Source: Mangrovitalea sediminis
GTDB taxonomy: Bacteria; Pseudomonadota; Gammaproteobacteria; Pseudomonadales; Oleiphilaceae
Direction: 5' to 3'
DNA length: 64,000 nt
NCBI RefSeq assembly: GCF_002514725.1
Contig: NZ_NTLB01000001.1
Location: 248,001-312,000 of the forward strand
A program made the position numbers and the translations under genes. Shown here in pieces: positions 46,156-54,316 of this stretch (positions are counted from its first letter, which is position 1; every line of letters starts with the position of its first letter). Under the pieces are notes generated by a model, which was given only the letters and a program-made list of their open reading frames with translations, searched no databases and was not told the DNA's origin.

Positions 46156-46968
46156 ATGAAAGTGACTGATTCATTTCCGATCTACGTTATCAACCTGGAA
46201 AGATCTCGGGATCGGCGGGCGCGTATTACTCACCAGCTCGAAAAGCTTGGCCTGCAGTACACTGTCTTCAATGCCGTTGACGGCAAGAGCCTGTCGGAAG
46301 ACGAGCTTTCCCGAGACTATGACCCCATCACCACGCTTGCGGTGATGGGGCGGCAGCTTTCGCTCGGCGAAATTGGCTGCTCGCTTTCGCATATCGGTGT
46401 CTATCGGGATTTAATCGAAAGCCAGGCGCCGTACGCCCTCATTCTGGAAGATGACGCGGAGTTAGCCGAAACGCTTCCAAAGGCCCTTGCCGCCCTGGAA
46501 CAGGTGCTCAGCCCCCAAGATAACAGGGTGTATTTGCTGAATCAGGTTCACCGCTACACGCTCTGGAACCATAAAAAGCTGCCATCAGTCGGCAAGCTCT
46601 GCCCAATCATTGAAAGCTATTGCGCCAACGGCTACGTGGTTACACGGAAATCGGCGGAAGTCCTTCTTCAGAATTTGTACCCGGTGAATCAGGTTGCCGA
46701 CAACTGGAATACACTGCTAAAGCTGCGCACCTTAAAAATAGTCGGCCTCATTCCCTACGTTGTTGGGCTTTATAATGATCATGCCGTTCAGTCGAATATC
46801 GAGGGCCGCGAAGAGCTGATGTCTCCGCTAAAAAAGCGCGGCCTAAAGCCGTATCTAAAAAAGATGCTTTATCGGAAATTTGCCTATCAGATTTTTATCA
46901 AGCCCCTGTTCAGGATTAAAAAGCAAAAGTCACTGAATCTGAACCAGAGGGAGCTGACACCCAAATAA
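46156..46968 (+). CDS. glycosyltransferase family 25, LPS-type
   Basis: 270-residue GT25 glycosyltransferase. The opening IYVINLERSRDRRARI (about residues 8-23), the FNAVDG block, the LSLGEIGCSLSHIGVYRDLI block and the acidic ALILEDDAE motif near residue 100 are diagnostic for LPS galactosyltransferases of the LgtB/Lex-1 type. The C-terminal part is Lys-rich. Coding sequence is visibly richer in A and T than neighbours, with many AAA codons, and no other LPS gene is nearby, so recent transfer is possible. ATG 46156 fits the domain start but has no clear ribosome site. Confidence 0.88.
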   Translation: MKVTDSFPIYVINLERSRDRRARITHQLEKLGLQYTVFNAVDGKSLSEDELSRDYDPITTLAVMGRQLSLGEIGCSLSHIGVYRDLIESQAPYALILEDDAELAETLPKALAALEQVLSPQDNRVYLLNQVHRYTLWNHKKLPSVGKLCPIIESYCANGYVVTRKSAEVLLQNLYPVNQVADNWNTLLKLRTLKIVGLIPYVVGLYNDHAVQSNIEGREELMSPLKKRGLKPYLKKMLYRKFAYQIFIKPLFRIKKQKSLNLNQRELTPK

Positions 46969-47107
46969 TGCGTACACGATGACTTGGCGGTCCAAGCCAT
47001 TCTCAACGGTGCCCCGCCAAGACTCCTCTTCTGTTGATACAGATCTAATCCGCCGGCCATCCTCCAGCCTTACAATGACCCTATCCCCCTTTCTGCAGGA
47101 TGCCATT

Positions 47108-47476
47108 ATGGAAACTTCGGCTGAAGATCGCCTGACCACCGCCGAGTTCGACAAGATTCTGGAGCATTTCCTGTTTGATGCAGACGACAGCCCTGCCGGC
47201 GAGGTGATGACCGGCATCCTGCCGTTCGCAGAACTGGAAATCGCAGTCCGCGATGACCTTTACGCTGCAGCACGACACCTTGAGCGACGCGAGTTACCGC
47301 TGATAGAACAGGCCGAGCAATTGCTACGCGGGGGGCTGGTCGCACTGGCAAAGACGGCCGTCGCAAACAGCTTACCAACGGACACGGCACTGTGCGGCGA
47401 GTTGGACAAGGCACTTTACCAGGAGTGCATAGCACGACTGCAGGCCCAGTCCGACCGCTGGCAGAATCAGCCCTAG
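47108..47476 (+). CDS. hypothetical protein, 122 residues
   Basis: I do not recognise a family. The product is acidic and mostly helical (e.g. EFDKILEHFLFDADDSPAGE near the start), without membrane segments. ATG 47108 has AGGA nine bases upstream; ATG 47075 is in frame but lacks a ribosome site. It converges with a second small hypothetical gene; a 6-bp hairpin (GTCCGT 47483-47488 with ACGGAC 47495-47500) lies after the stop. Confidence 0.55.
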   Translation: METSAEDRLTTAEFDKILEHFLFDADDSPAGEVMTGILPFAELEIAVRDDLYAAARHLERRELPLIEQAEQLLRGGLVALAKTAVANSLPTDTALCGELDKALYQECIARLQAQSDRWQNQP

Positions 47477-47540
47477 GCCTTTGTCCGTCTGAAAACGGAC
47501 TGCCCCGGTATGTGCAGCCCATCGCGGGCGGGATACGCCT

Positions 47541-47816
47541 TTATTTCACGCCAAGTCTGTCCAGAGACGATTGCAACTCGTCCTCGCTGATAGTGATATG
47601 CTCCAGCACCCGTCCGTAGAGCATCGCAGTGGGGACAGCGCGACCGTTGCGCTCACGCTGGGTTTCCCTGAGCACATAAAGCACAATCCGCTCAATGCGG
47701 GTAAGGCCATCGCGTACGTCGGGAATGTTATCGAGAATCTCATGAGGACACATGGGACTTGGACTCCACCCGGTTCCGGTCGTCAGGGTATGAAGAAGCA
47801 CGACGTCTTTCATCAT
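47541..47816 (-). CDS. hypothetical protein, 91 residues
   Basis: I do not recognise a family. The C-terminal half looks like a small helical domain (IERIVLYVLRETQRERN, then VLEHITISEDELQSSLDRLG). It may start at either of two adjacent ATG codons (47816 or 47813); no strong ribosome site is seen. It lies 20 bp after the stop of the diguanylate cyclase gene on the same strand, so the two could be co-transcribed. Confidence 0.5.
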   Translation of the reverse strand: MMKDVVLLHTLTTGTGWSPSPMCPHEILDNIPDVRDGLTRIERIVLYVLRETQRERNGRAVPTAMLYGRVLEHITISEDELQSSLDRLGVK

Positions 47817-47836
47817 GCTGAGATCTTAGCGGAACC

Positions 47837-48739
47837 TCAACCGACAGGGCCGCAGTCTTCTTCGGTGGCAACACGATTTCTCCCCGATGTCTTGGCCACG
47901 TACATCGCTTTGTCCATACGATCGATGGAATCTTCGACCGAACGTAATGCGCTCAGCTCGGCCACACCAAAGGAGGCAGTAATCTGAATCGACTCACCCG
48001 ACTTATTCACGGGAATCTGCAGTGCCGCGATAGCCTCACGTAGACGTTCCGCCGCGCCACGCGCCTGTTCCAACGCCGTACCGGGCATGCAGAGAAGAAA
48101 CTCTTCCCCGCCATAGCGATATATCCGGTCATAGGGCCGAGCATGCGCCTGAAGGCAGTTAACCGTCGCGACCAGAACCGAGTCACCGATGGTATGACCG
48201 TAGTCATCGTTGACGCGCTTGAAGTGATCAAGATCCAACATCACGATCGCACAGACTTGCACCCCACGCAGTACCAGGGCGTATTGTTCGCGAAGCGCCG
48301 CCAGCAAATTCAAGCGGTTTCGCGCCCCGGTCAAAGGATCCCGGTTCTGCACCAGATCAGCCAGTTCCTGGCGTAGCGACTGAAATTCCAGTCGCATTCG
48401 ATCCAGGGTGTTGTTGAACTTATCGAAATCGCTTTCCGAAATGGTCTCGTCGTTCACCACCCGCTGCAACAGCGTCCGTGCATAGACATGCATTTTCTCA
48501 TGGGCAGCGCCGAGAGAGGCATATGTGGGGTGGTTGTAGAGAAATGCCGCTTGTGGACTCTCAAACCACTGTCCGAAACGGCAAAGACGGTGCGCGGCGG
48601 GGGCTAAGTCCGATTTGTCGGGCGGGACATGCAAAACCAGTACTCGCAGCACGCCTTTATACCACTGCTCATGACTGGCCAGTGCCTGATCCAATTGGGC
48701 AACAGCAGACTGTAATTGCTGGTTGGTGAAGGCTTCCAT
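47837..48739 (-). CDS. dgcZ: diguanylate cyclase with zinc-binding CZB domain (DgcZ-like)
   Basis: 300-residue protein with an N-terminal CZB zinc domain and a C-terminal GGDEF domain. Predicted zinc ligands His23, Cys53, His80 and His84 match the spacing of E. coli DgcZ (22, 52, 79, 83) exactly. The GGDEF signature is YGGEEF, an active form. DgcZ makes cyclic-di-GMP and is inhibited by zinc, linking zinc level to biofilm polysaccharide. The frame extends 46 codons upstream, but ATG 48739 has GGGGAG six bases before it and gives the normal length. Confidence 0.92.
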   Translation of the reverse strand: MEAFTNQQLQSAVAQLDQALASHEQWYKGVLRVLVLHVPPDKSDLAPAAHRLCRFGQWFESPQAAFLYNHPTYASLGAAHEKMHVYARTLLQRVVNDETISESDFDKFNNTLDRMRLEFQSLRQELADLVQNRDPLTGARNRLNLLAALREQYALVLRGVQVCAIVMLDLDHFKRVNDDYGHTIGDSVLVATVNCLQAHARPYDRIYRYGGEEFLLCMPGTALEQARGAAERLREAIAALQIPVNKSGESIQITASFGVAELSALRSVEDSIDRMDKAMYVAKTSGRNRVATEEDCGPVG

Positions 48740-48943
48740 GTCGTGCTCCCCGCCAAGATGTCTTCCCAAGGCACCCTTTACGCCGGGCCCCAACACTGCA
48801 ATAAGGCCATCTATCCATCCTCGGCGCTCGAACCCGTTGCAGATGACCATCAGCAAAGACACGGGCAAAACCAACAAGGCTCTCTCTTATAGAGTAGACT
48901 CGCCCCCCACACATTAACACCCCATTCTGCGCAAGAAACTTTC

Positions 48944-49495
48944 CTATGTTCCTTCTGCCGCGGGCTTTTCCCGCGACCGCTGTCGCACCTCTGCCACTTG
49001 TGCCTCGCTAAGCCCAAGAGAGTGCAGGAATTCCTGATGCGCGTCCGGTGCGTCGCGCTCGAAGGCCGCATGCCAGCGCTGGCGGGCCGCCTCGTCCATC
49101 CCTGCCTCTTCAAGCATTCGAACCCACTGCGTCACATCGACATTGCCGATGGGCAACTGCCGACCGTGGTGCTGCAGTAACTGCGCGACCAGACGCTGCT
49201 GGGCACGCAGTTGGGCCAACTCCCGATTGAGATTGACCAACTGTTGCTCCAGTGCTGCCTCCAGACGATCGCCCGTAGTCGCATCCAATACGGACTGAAT
49301 GGCCTTGAGCGGAAGCCCCGCCTGACGAAGCGTATCGATACGGCTCATGCGAGCCGCGTCTTTCTCGCTGTACAGGCGATAGCCGGCAGAACTGTGAGCG
49401 CTGGGACTGAGCAGGCCGATGCGGTCGTAATAGAGTAAGGTCGCCCGCGAAAGGCCGAACCGTTTGGCAAATGCCGTGATCGTCTGCGTTTTCAC
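48944..49495 (-). CDS. MerR family transcriptional regulator
   Basis: 183-residue MerR-family activator. The N-terminal winged helix begins ITAFAKRFGLSRATLLYYDRIGLL (in part FAKRFGLSRATLLYYDR, about residues 7-23), with SSAGYRLYSEKD following, and a coiled-coil helix (ELAQLRAQQRLVAQLLQ) comes next. The C-terminal region resembles the effector domain of drug- or stress-responsive MerR proteins. I chose GTG 49495, with AGGGGG six bases upstream. The preceding gene ends 12 bp away on the same strand. Ligand unknown. Confidence 0.87.
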   Translation of the reverse strand: MKTQTITAFAKRFGLSRATLLYYDRIGLLSPSAHSSAGYRLYSEKDAARMSRIDTLRQAGLPLKAIQSVLDATTGDRLEAALEQQLVNLNRELAQLRAQQRLVAQLLQHHGRQLPIGNVDVTQWVRMLEEAGMDEAARQRWHAAFERDAPDAHQEFLHSLGLSEAQVAEVRQRSREKPAAEGT

Positions 49496-49506
49496 CGGGA
49501 GCCCCC

Positions 49507-49896
49507 TTAAGGCAAAGACTGGCGGTCCGGCGCCACCCAACCCGCCCTTGCCGTTTCCGAATGAAGGCGTTCGTCACTGTAGTAGTGTGACAGGGTACTT
49601 TGGCAATCCGTGAGAAGGTCAGGGTTAGCCTCTAGAAAAGCCTCAAAGTCTTCCCCACTTCGCATGCGACGGGCCATGATGCGGACCAGCGCTTCCGTTA
49701 ACGTTTGGTGGTATTTTCCCTGTGCGCCAAATTTCGAGGCAAGCCCCCTGAGCCCTTCACAGACCCGCTGCACCGCCTCATCCTCGTCATAATGTATAAG
49801 GTGCAACCAGGCGATGAACAAGTGTCCCCGGTGATCAAAATGCTCGGGCCCGAGATCCAGGTTGGCAAATCGCTCAAGATAGGTTTGGTCGTGCAT
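49507..49896 (-). CDS. hypothetical protein with HFxHRxHLxxAW motif
   Basis: 129-residue protein with FDHRGHLFIAWLHL near residue 20 and KYHQTLTEALVRI near residue 60, two blocks that recur in a widespread uncharacterised family of about 130-150 residues. The His-rich motif suggests metal or substrate binding, but no function is known. ATG 49896 has GGGAG seven bases upstream. It lies 11 bp before the MerR gene, so the two probably form one operon. Confidence 0.7.
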   Translation of the reverse strand: MHDQTYLERFANLDLGPEHFDHRGHLFIAWLHLIHYDEDEAVQRVCEGLRGLASKFGAQGKYHQTLTEALVRIMARRMRSGEDFEAFLEANPDLLTDCQSTLSHYYSDERLHSETARAGWVAPDRQSLP

Positions 49897-50080
49897 GCAA
49901 ATGCTCCCGCTACGTGCAAAAGCGCCAATTTGCACTGTGAAGCGATAGACGGGTCAATAACCGCATAAAGGCCTACTTACGCCGGACTCAGGTGCCAGTA
50001 ATCGGCAAAAAACCGGGCGTTTGGGCAACACCTTGTTTTCTTGTCGCAGACACAGTCCCTTGCGGTGGATACGATTCGGT

Positions 50081-50860
50081 TCAGATGACCGGCTTTTCGC
50101 TCGAGAAGGTCCCGTCCCGGTAGGATTGGCAACAATGGGACTGCGCCCTCAGCCCTTCGATATCCAATAGCGTTACATTGCGGTCGTTGACCGCGATCAG
50201 CTGTTTTTCCTGAAGTCGGCTGAAAGCACGGCTAACGGTTTCCACCGCCAGCCCCAGGTAGCCGGCAATCTCCCTACGAGACATCGGTAAAGCGAGGTCC
50301 GTTCCAGACAGCTTGTGTCTTTCATTGGTGTGGGAAAGGAAAAGCAGGAAAGAGGACAGGCGCTCGTCGGCAGAGAGCTGCCGCAATATTTGTGAAAGCT
50401 GGTGGCTCCCCAGAAGCTCCTCACTGACGGACAGAAACAGATACTCTTCCAATGAGGGAAGCTCGCGGGTCAGCGCCTGCATATCCGCCCGGGAAATCTT
50501 GCAAATATAGGTCTTCGTCAGTGCCGCGCAGGACATGGGATACAGGTCACACGCAAGAGACTCCAGCGCAATAAAATCCCCCGTGAAGAAGAAGCCGATG
50601 ATGTCTTCCTTCCCGTTACGGTCCGTCACAAAGGTTTTTACCGCACCACCGCGAACAATATAGACAGCGTTGACAGAGTCTCCTTGCGAAAACAAGGTGG
50701 CTCCCTCATCCAGTACTGCGGAAGATTTGGCGCGCTGCTCCAGAACCTCCAATTCCCGGGGGCTCAGAGGCCGAGGCAAACGGAGATCCTTGAGCGCACA
50801 GGCTTCGCATGCACGATTGGACTCCGTCAGAACCGCACCTTGCCCGGTATTCTCCAACAT
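50081..50860 (-). CDS. FNR/ANR-family regulator lacking one cluster cysteine
   Basis: 259-residue Crp/Fnr-family protein. The N-terminal CEACALKDLRLP has Cys18 and Cys21 but Arg27 where FNR has Cys29, so one of the four cluster ligands is missing; the fourth (in TYICKIS) is kept. The helix-turn-helix RREIAGYLGLAVETVSRAFSRLQ (in part LGLAVETVSRAF) keeps the Glu, Ser and Arg that read TTGAT. It should bind FNR/ANR boxes but may not sense oxygen through a 4Fe-4S cluster. ATG 50860 has AAGG upstream. It is divergent from a second Fnr-like gene. Confidence 0.87.
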   Translation of the reverse strand: MLENTGQGAVLTESNRACEACALKDLRLPRPLSPRELEVLEQRAKSSAVLDEGATLFSQGDSVNAVYIVRGGAVKTFVTDRNGKEDIIGFFFTGDFIALESLACDLYPMSCAALTKTYICKISRADMQALTRELPSLEEYLFLSVSEELLGSHQLSQILRQLSADERLSSFLLFLSHTNERHKLSGTDLALPMSRREIAGYLGLAVETVSRAFSRLQEKQLIAVNDRNVTLLDIEGLRAQSHCCQSYRDGTFSSEKPVI

Positions 50861-51115
50861 GAAATGGCCTTTTCTATCGATCACCGACAACCCCCTCGGC
50901 AAACCAACGTCGCCGAGCGCCGAACCATGGCACCCACGGTACAAAGATAATCACGTTTCCATCTGTGACGTAACGCAACCCGCAACAAAATAATTAGCAT
51001 TGTCACACACTGACCGGAGTCAATGCTCCGGCAGAATCGCCTTCCTATGATCCTCCGGTTCAACGCATTGAAGCTATTTGATTTATCATATTTCTCTCAA
51101 TGGGAGCCGACCTAC

Positions 51116-51838
51116 GTGCCCACTCCGTTCGACAAGAGGACTGTCGACCGCTGCCAATCCTGCCATCTTAGCGATGTCTGTCTTCCTGGCCTGCTCGACG
51201 CCTCGAACACATCACTCCTGCAAGATATCGTCAAAGGCGGGAAAACCCTCGAAAAAGGCCAACACCTTTTCCTGCAAAACGATCCAGTTTCCACGTGTTT
51301 CGCACTACAAAGCGGCGCCATCAAGACCAGCATTTCCAATGCGCACGGCGCCGAACGTATCACCGGTTTCCATTTGTCCGGCGAGATCATCGGCCTCGAC
51401 AGTCTCGACGCTTCCCACTATGCGTATTCCGCGATAGCGCTGGAAAACTGTGCCGTCTGTGAACTCAGCGGCGATCAATTCGAAGCACTACTGACCGAGC
51501 TGCCTACCTTCAAACGGCAGGTCTTTGACCTGATGAGCCTGAAGATACAGGATACGCAGCACCTGTCGGTGATGCGGCGCTATTACACCGACGAACAACG
51601 CATCATCACGTTGCTGCTCTCCTTTTCCCGCCACTTTCATCGCCGGCACCTATCGCCCACCCGCTTCAGGCTGCCAATCCCGCTCAATGAAATGGCCAAC
51701 TATCTGGGGATGACGACTGACACCATCCATGATCAATTGCAGCACCTCAATGCGGCAAAGTTAATCACATTGAAGGGGCAGGAGATCAGCTTACCCGACC
51801 CGGATGCACTGAAAGAAAGGCTACGCACGTCACGCTGA
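51116..51838 (+). CDS. FNR-family regulator with intact cysteines but altered DNA-reading helix
   Basis: 240-residue Crp/Fnr-family protein. CQSCHLSDVCLP gives Cys13, Cys16 and Cys22 with the FNR spacing, and a fourth Cys is in ENCAVCELS, so a 4Fe-4S sensor is possible. The recognition helix is MTTDTIHDQLQHLN: the FNR residues Glu209, Ser212 and Arg213 are Asp, His and Asp here, so it should not read TTGAT. I chose GTG 51116, with GGGAG nine bases upstream, which gives FNR length; ATG 51023 or 51047 would add an odd N-terminus. It is divergent from the other Fnr paralogue. Confidence 0.82.
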   Translation: MPTPFDKRTVDRCQSCHLSDVCLPGLLDASNTSLLQDIVKGGKTLEKGQHLFLQNDPVSTCFALQSGAIKTSISNAHGAERITGFHLSGEIIGLDSLDASHYAYSAIALENCAVCELSGDQFEALLTELPTFKRQVFDLMSLKIQDTQHLSVMRRYYTDEQRIITLLLSFSRHFHRRHLSPTRFRLPIPLNEMANYLGMTTDTIHDQLQHLNAAKLITLKGQEISLPDPDALKERLRTSR

Positions 51839-51970
51839 CGTTTTCAGTACCTCGGCGCCGGAGGCGCTTGACTACACGACCAAGGTCCTCATGATTCTCG
51901 ATGGTAAGGCGGATATACTCTTCCCCATTGCCCCCTTCCCACGTAATCCGTTGTTTCGAGGAGCCAAGGC

Positions 51971-52834
51971 ATGGCAACTCCCTCCCAGCACGATCTTCGC
52001 AAAGACTTCCGGGCGTTATTGGATAGTCATCAATGCCATTACACGGCCTCGACATTCGACCCGATGTCGGCCCGTATTGCCGCAGACCTCGGCTATGAGG
52101 TCGGCATTCTCGGCGGCTCCGTGGTTTCACTTCAGGTATTGGCCGCGCCGGACTTTGCGCTCATCACCCTGAGTGAATTCACGGAACAGGCCACACGTGT
52201 GGGCCGCGTGGCACGACTACCGATCATCGCCGACGCCGATCACGGCTACGGTAATGCCTTGAACGTCATCCGCACCGTCACAGAGCTGGAACGTGCCGGC
52301 GTGGCCGCGCTCACCATTGAAGACACCTTGCTGCCCCCCAAATACGGGCGCAAAACCACGGACCTGGTCCCGCTCGAAGAAGCGGTTTGCAAGATAGAAG
52401 CGGCACTGGAGGCTCGAATTGACCCCGCCATGGCTATCTTTGCACGCACTAATGCCGCACAGTTGAATGTTGACGACACGATCGCGCGAGTGAAGGCCTA
52501 TCAAGCCGTCGGCGCGGATGGCATCTGCATGGTAGGCATTCGTGACTTCGTTCATCTGGAAGCGATCAGCGCGCACCTCTCCATTCCGCTGATGCTGGTC
52601 GCCTACGACAATCCGGCGTTGAGCGATCGTGCGCGTCTCGCTGAGAACGGGGTTCGCATCGTCGTCAACGGACACGCAGCCTACTTTGCCGCAATTAAGG
52701 CGACCTACGACTGCCTGCGCGAACAGCGGGGCATTGCCGAAGGGACGTTAAATGCCTCAGAGCTTGCGACCCGATACTCCACACTGGAGGAAAACCGCGA
52801 TTGGGCGCGCCGATTTATGGATGTGCATGAGTGA
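51971..52834 (+). CDS. oxaloacetate decarboxylase, PEP mutase/isocitrate lyase superfamily
   Basis: 287-residue protein closely like P. aeruginosa PA4872, a member of the PEP mutase/isocitrate lyase superfamily shown to decarboxylate oxaloacetate. Shared blocks are [20 protein letters not shown] (in part [13 protein letters not shown]), [20 protein letters not shown], the metal-site [14 protein letters not shown] and [13 protein letters not shown]. It needs Mg and has no biotin. ATG 51971 is a single-gene start after about 130 bp of non-coding sequence. Confidence 0.93.
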   Translation: MATPSQHDLRKDFRALLDSHQCHYTASTFDPMSARIAADLGYEVGILGGSVVSLQVLAAPDFALITLSEFTEQATRVGRVARLPIIADADHGYGNALNVIRTVTELERAGVAALTIEDTLLPPKYGRKTTDLVPLEEAVCKIEAALEARIDPAMAIFARTNAAQLNVDDTIARVKAYQAVGADGICMVGIRDFVHLEAISAHLSIPLMLVAYDNPALSDRARLAENGVRIVVNGHAAYFAAIKATYDCLREQRGIAEGTLNASELATRYSTLEENRDWARRFMDVHE

Positions 52835-52913
52835 AGTACGGCAGTTAGCCGCGGGCCACCAAGTTCACGAAAACCTCAGCCCGATCGGCAAGCCGATGTA
52901 ATGCCGCCGGGCG

Positions 52914-53744
52914 TCAATCGCGGAGCAACTCCGGCCAATCCTTCACCCAGCAGCAGTGATGGTTGAAGTTTGGAATCACCACCACGTCGGGTTTCTGCCC
53001 CGGCGGAAACCGAGCCTGATAGGCTTTGGCAAACGCCGGTCCCATGACCTTGTCCCGACCACCAACGAAGTGCAGTTGAGGAATACGACGCAACTTCCGC
53101 CAGGCGTCCGCTGGATTCAGCGAGCCCGCGAGAGGACTGAGATGCTGTTTGGCCACCCAAACAGCCGTATCCAGATTACCCGCCACCGTTATCAGGCGAA
53201 CAACATCATCACGCCTGGCGCTCACCAGTGCCGCCACCGCACCGCCGCCGGAATAGCCCACCAGCACCAGCTTCCTGGCACGGTACTTTCTGCGCAACGC
53301 CTCGATGGCCTGGTTTTCCGCTGCAATCACCTCCGGCGCGAAACGGCGGCTTGTCCAATATTGATTCCGGCAATTACGGCGATTGGCACTACGGACATAC
53401 TGGCAGGGGCGCGCCAGGTAAACCGCATGGCGGCCGGGGTCACGGATAGCCAGTTTCAATGCCAGAGGGTCGCGCGGCGTCGGGTCGAATGAGGGCGTGT
53501 GGGCGTCGACCCAGGCGAGTCCGTCACCTTCGATATAGACCGTCAGGATATCCGCCTGTTTCAGCGAAGGAGGGACGAAAGCCGCAAGGACGAACATCCC
53601 GGCATCCAGATCCAACCGCTCCCAGCCGGCATCCTGCGCCACCTTCTCCGACGCCGCACGCCGGGTGTCGACTGACGACGTGGCACAGCCGGCCAGCGAC
53701 ACAAACAAGAACACAACCACCCAGAATGTCATCAAACGGCGCAT
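52914..53744 (-). CDS. alpha/beta hydrolase lipoprotein
   Basis: 276-residue predicted lipoprotein (lipobox LAGC, Cys about residue 19, followed by Ala). The nucleophile elbow is GYSGGG near residue 163, HFVGGRDKV near residue 227 fits the acid position, and FNHHCCW near the end supplies the His. An acidic DGLAW block near 77 and several cysteines (CQYVRSANRRNCRN) stand out. Substrate is unknown. Minus-strand single gene converging with the oxaloacetate decarboxylase gene. Confidence 0.85.
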   Translation of the reverse strand: MRRLMTFWVVVFLFVSLAGCATSSVDTRRAASEKVAQDAGWERLDLDAGMFVLAAFVPPSLKQADILTVYIEGDGLAWVDAHTPSFDPTPRDPLALKLAIRDPGRHAVYLARPCQYVRSANRRNCRNQYWTSRRFAPEVIAAENQAIEALRRKYRARKLVLVGYSGGGAVAALVSARRDDVVRLITVAGNLDTAVWVAKQHLSPLAGSLNPADAWRKLRRIPQLHFVGGRDKVMGPAFAKAYQARFPPGQKPDVVVIPNFNHHCCWVKDWPELLRD

Positions 53745-53950
53745 AGGGCTCAGGTCTCAAGCCGGATGCCAGTTGCTGAAGGGGTTCAGCAATCCTGGCG
53801 TGCCTCACTTAGATTTTCGCGCACGACAGGCATCCGCGTTTGAGTTTCACGCTGCCACCCTATCGCACTTGAACTTAGGTGCAGCTTCCCGAAAAGGCGC
53901 GATCACAGTCGTCGGAGTCATTTACACTGTTTATGCGTCACTTCCGAACC

Positions 53951-54022
53951 AAGTAGGTTCCCCGTGATAAAAACAAGTAGGTTCCCAGTGAAAAAGGTTA
54001 CCTACGCTTCGGCGATAACCTT
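53951..54022. repeat. tandem 24-bp repeat and hairpin in the gap before the MarR gene
   Basis: AAGTAGGTTCCC occurs at 53951-53962 and again at 53975-53986, each followed by NGTGA and a run of A, giving a 24-bp period of two copies. Directly after, AAGGTTA (53994-54000) pairs with TAACCTT (54016-54022). The 572-bp gap 53745-54316 has no convincing gene; this block and the dyad at 54217 are its only clear features. Confidence 0.4.
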
Positions 54023-54216
54023 ACGCCATAAGCTTAACCATAAAAGACCATTCGGTGGTATCCCGCTCTCATTGTGAGAACCGAGGCGTAGTCGCTTATC
54101 GCCAGTATTTCGCCTGTGGCGTTTTGCCTACTTCGGGATGCAACGCTCACAACGAGCGGTCCAACCACAGATAATAGCCAACAAAAGCGCATGGCCTGAG
54201 CGCTCGTTCTCAGGCA

Positions 54217-54253
54217 TTATCTAACGATAATTTGTCGACGAATTATCAGATAA
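54217..54253 (+). promoter_or_regulatory. nested dyad, likely operator of the MarR-like gene
   Basis: TTATCT (54217-54222) and GATAATT (54226-54232) on the left mirror AATTATC (54241-54247) and AGATAA (54248-54253) on the right, around TGTCGACG, with a 3-base insert only on the left. It lies 63 bases before the ATG at 54317, a normal place for autoregulation. Confidence 0.6.
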
Positions 54254-54316
54254 ACAGTGAGCGGCAGCCACCGGAACGCCACAGCAAGCCGGTCCCTTGA
54301 TGAGAGGTTTTCTTTC

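Noticed and set aside
51079-51088. TGATTTATCA as an FNR box between the two Fnr genes
   Set aside because: The half sites are two bases apart, not four, so it does not fit the FNR/ANR box.
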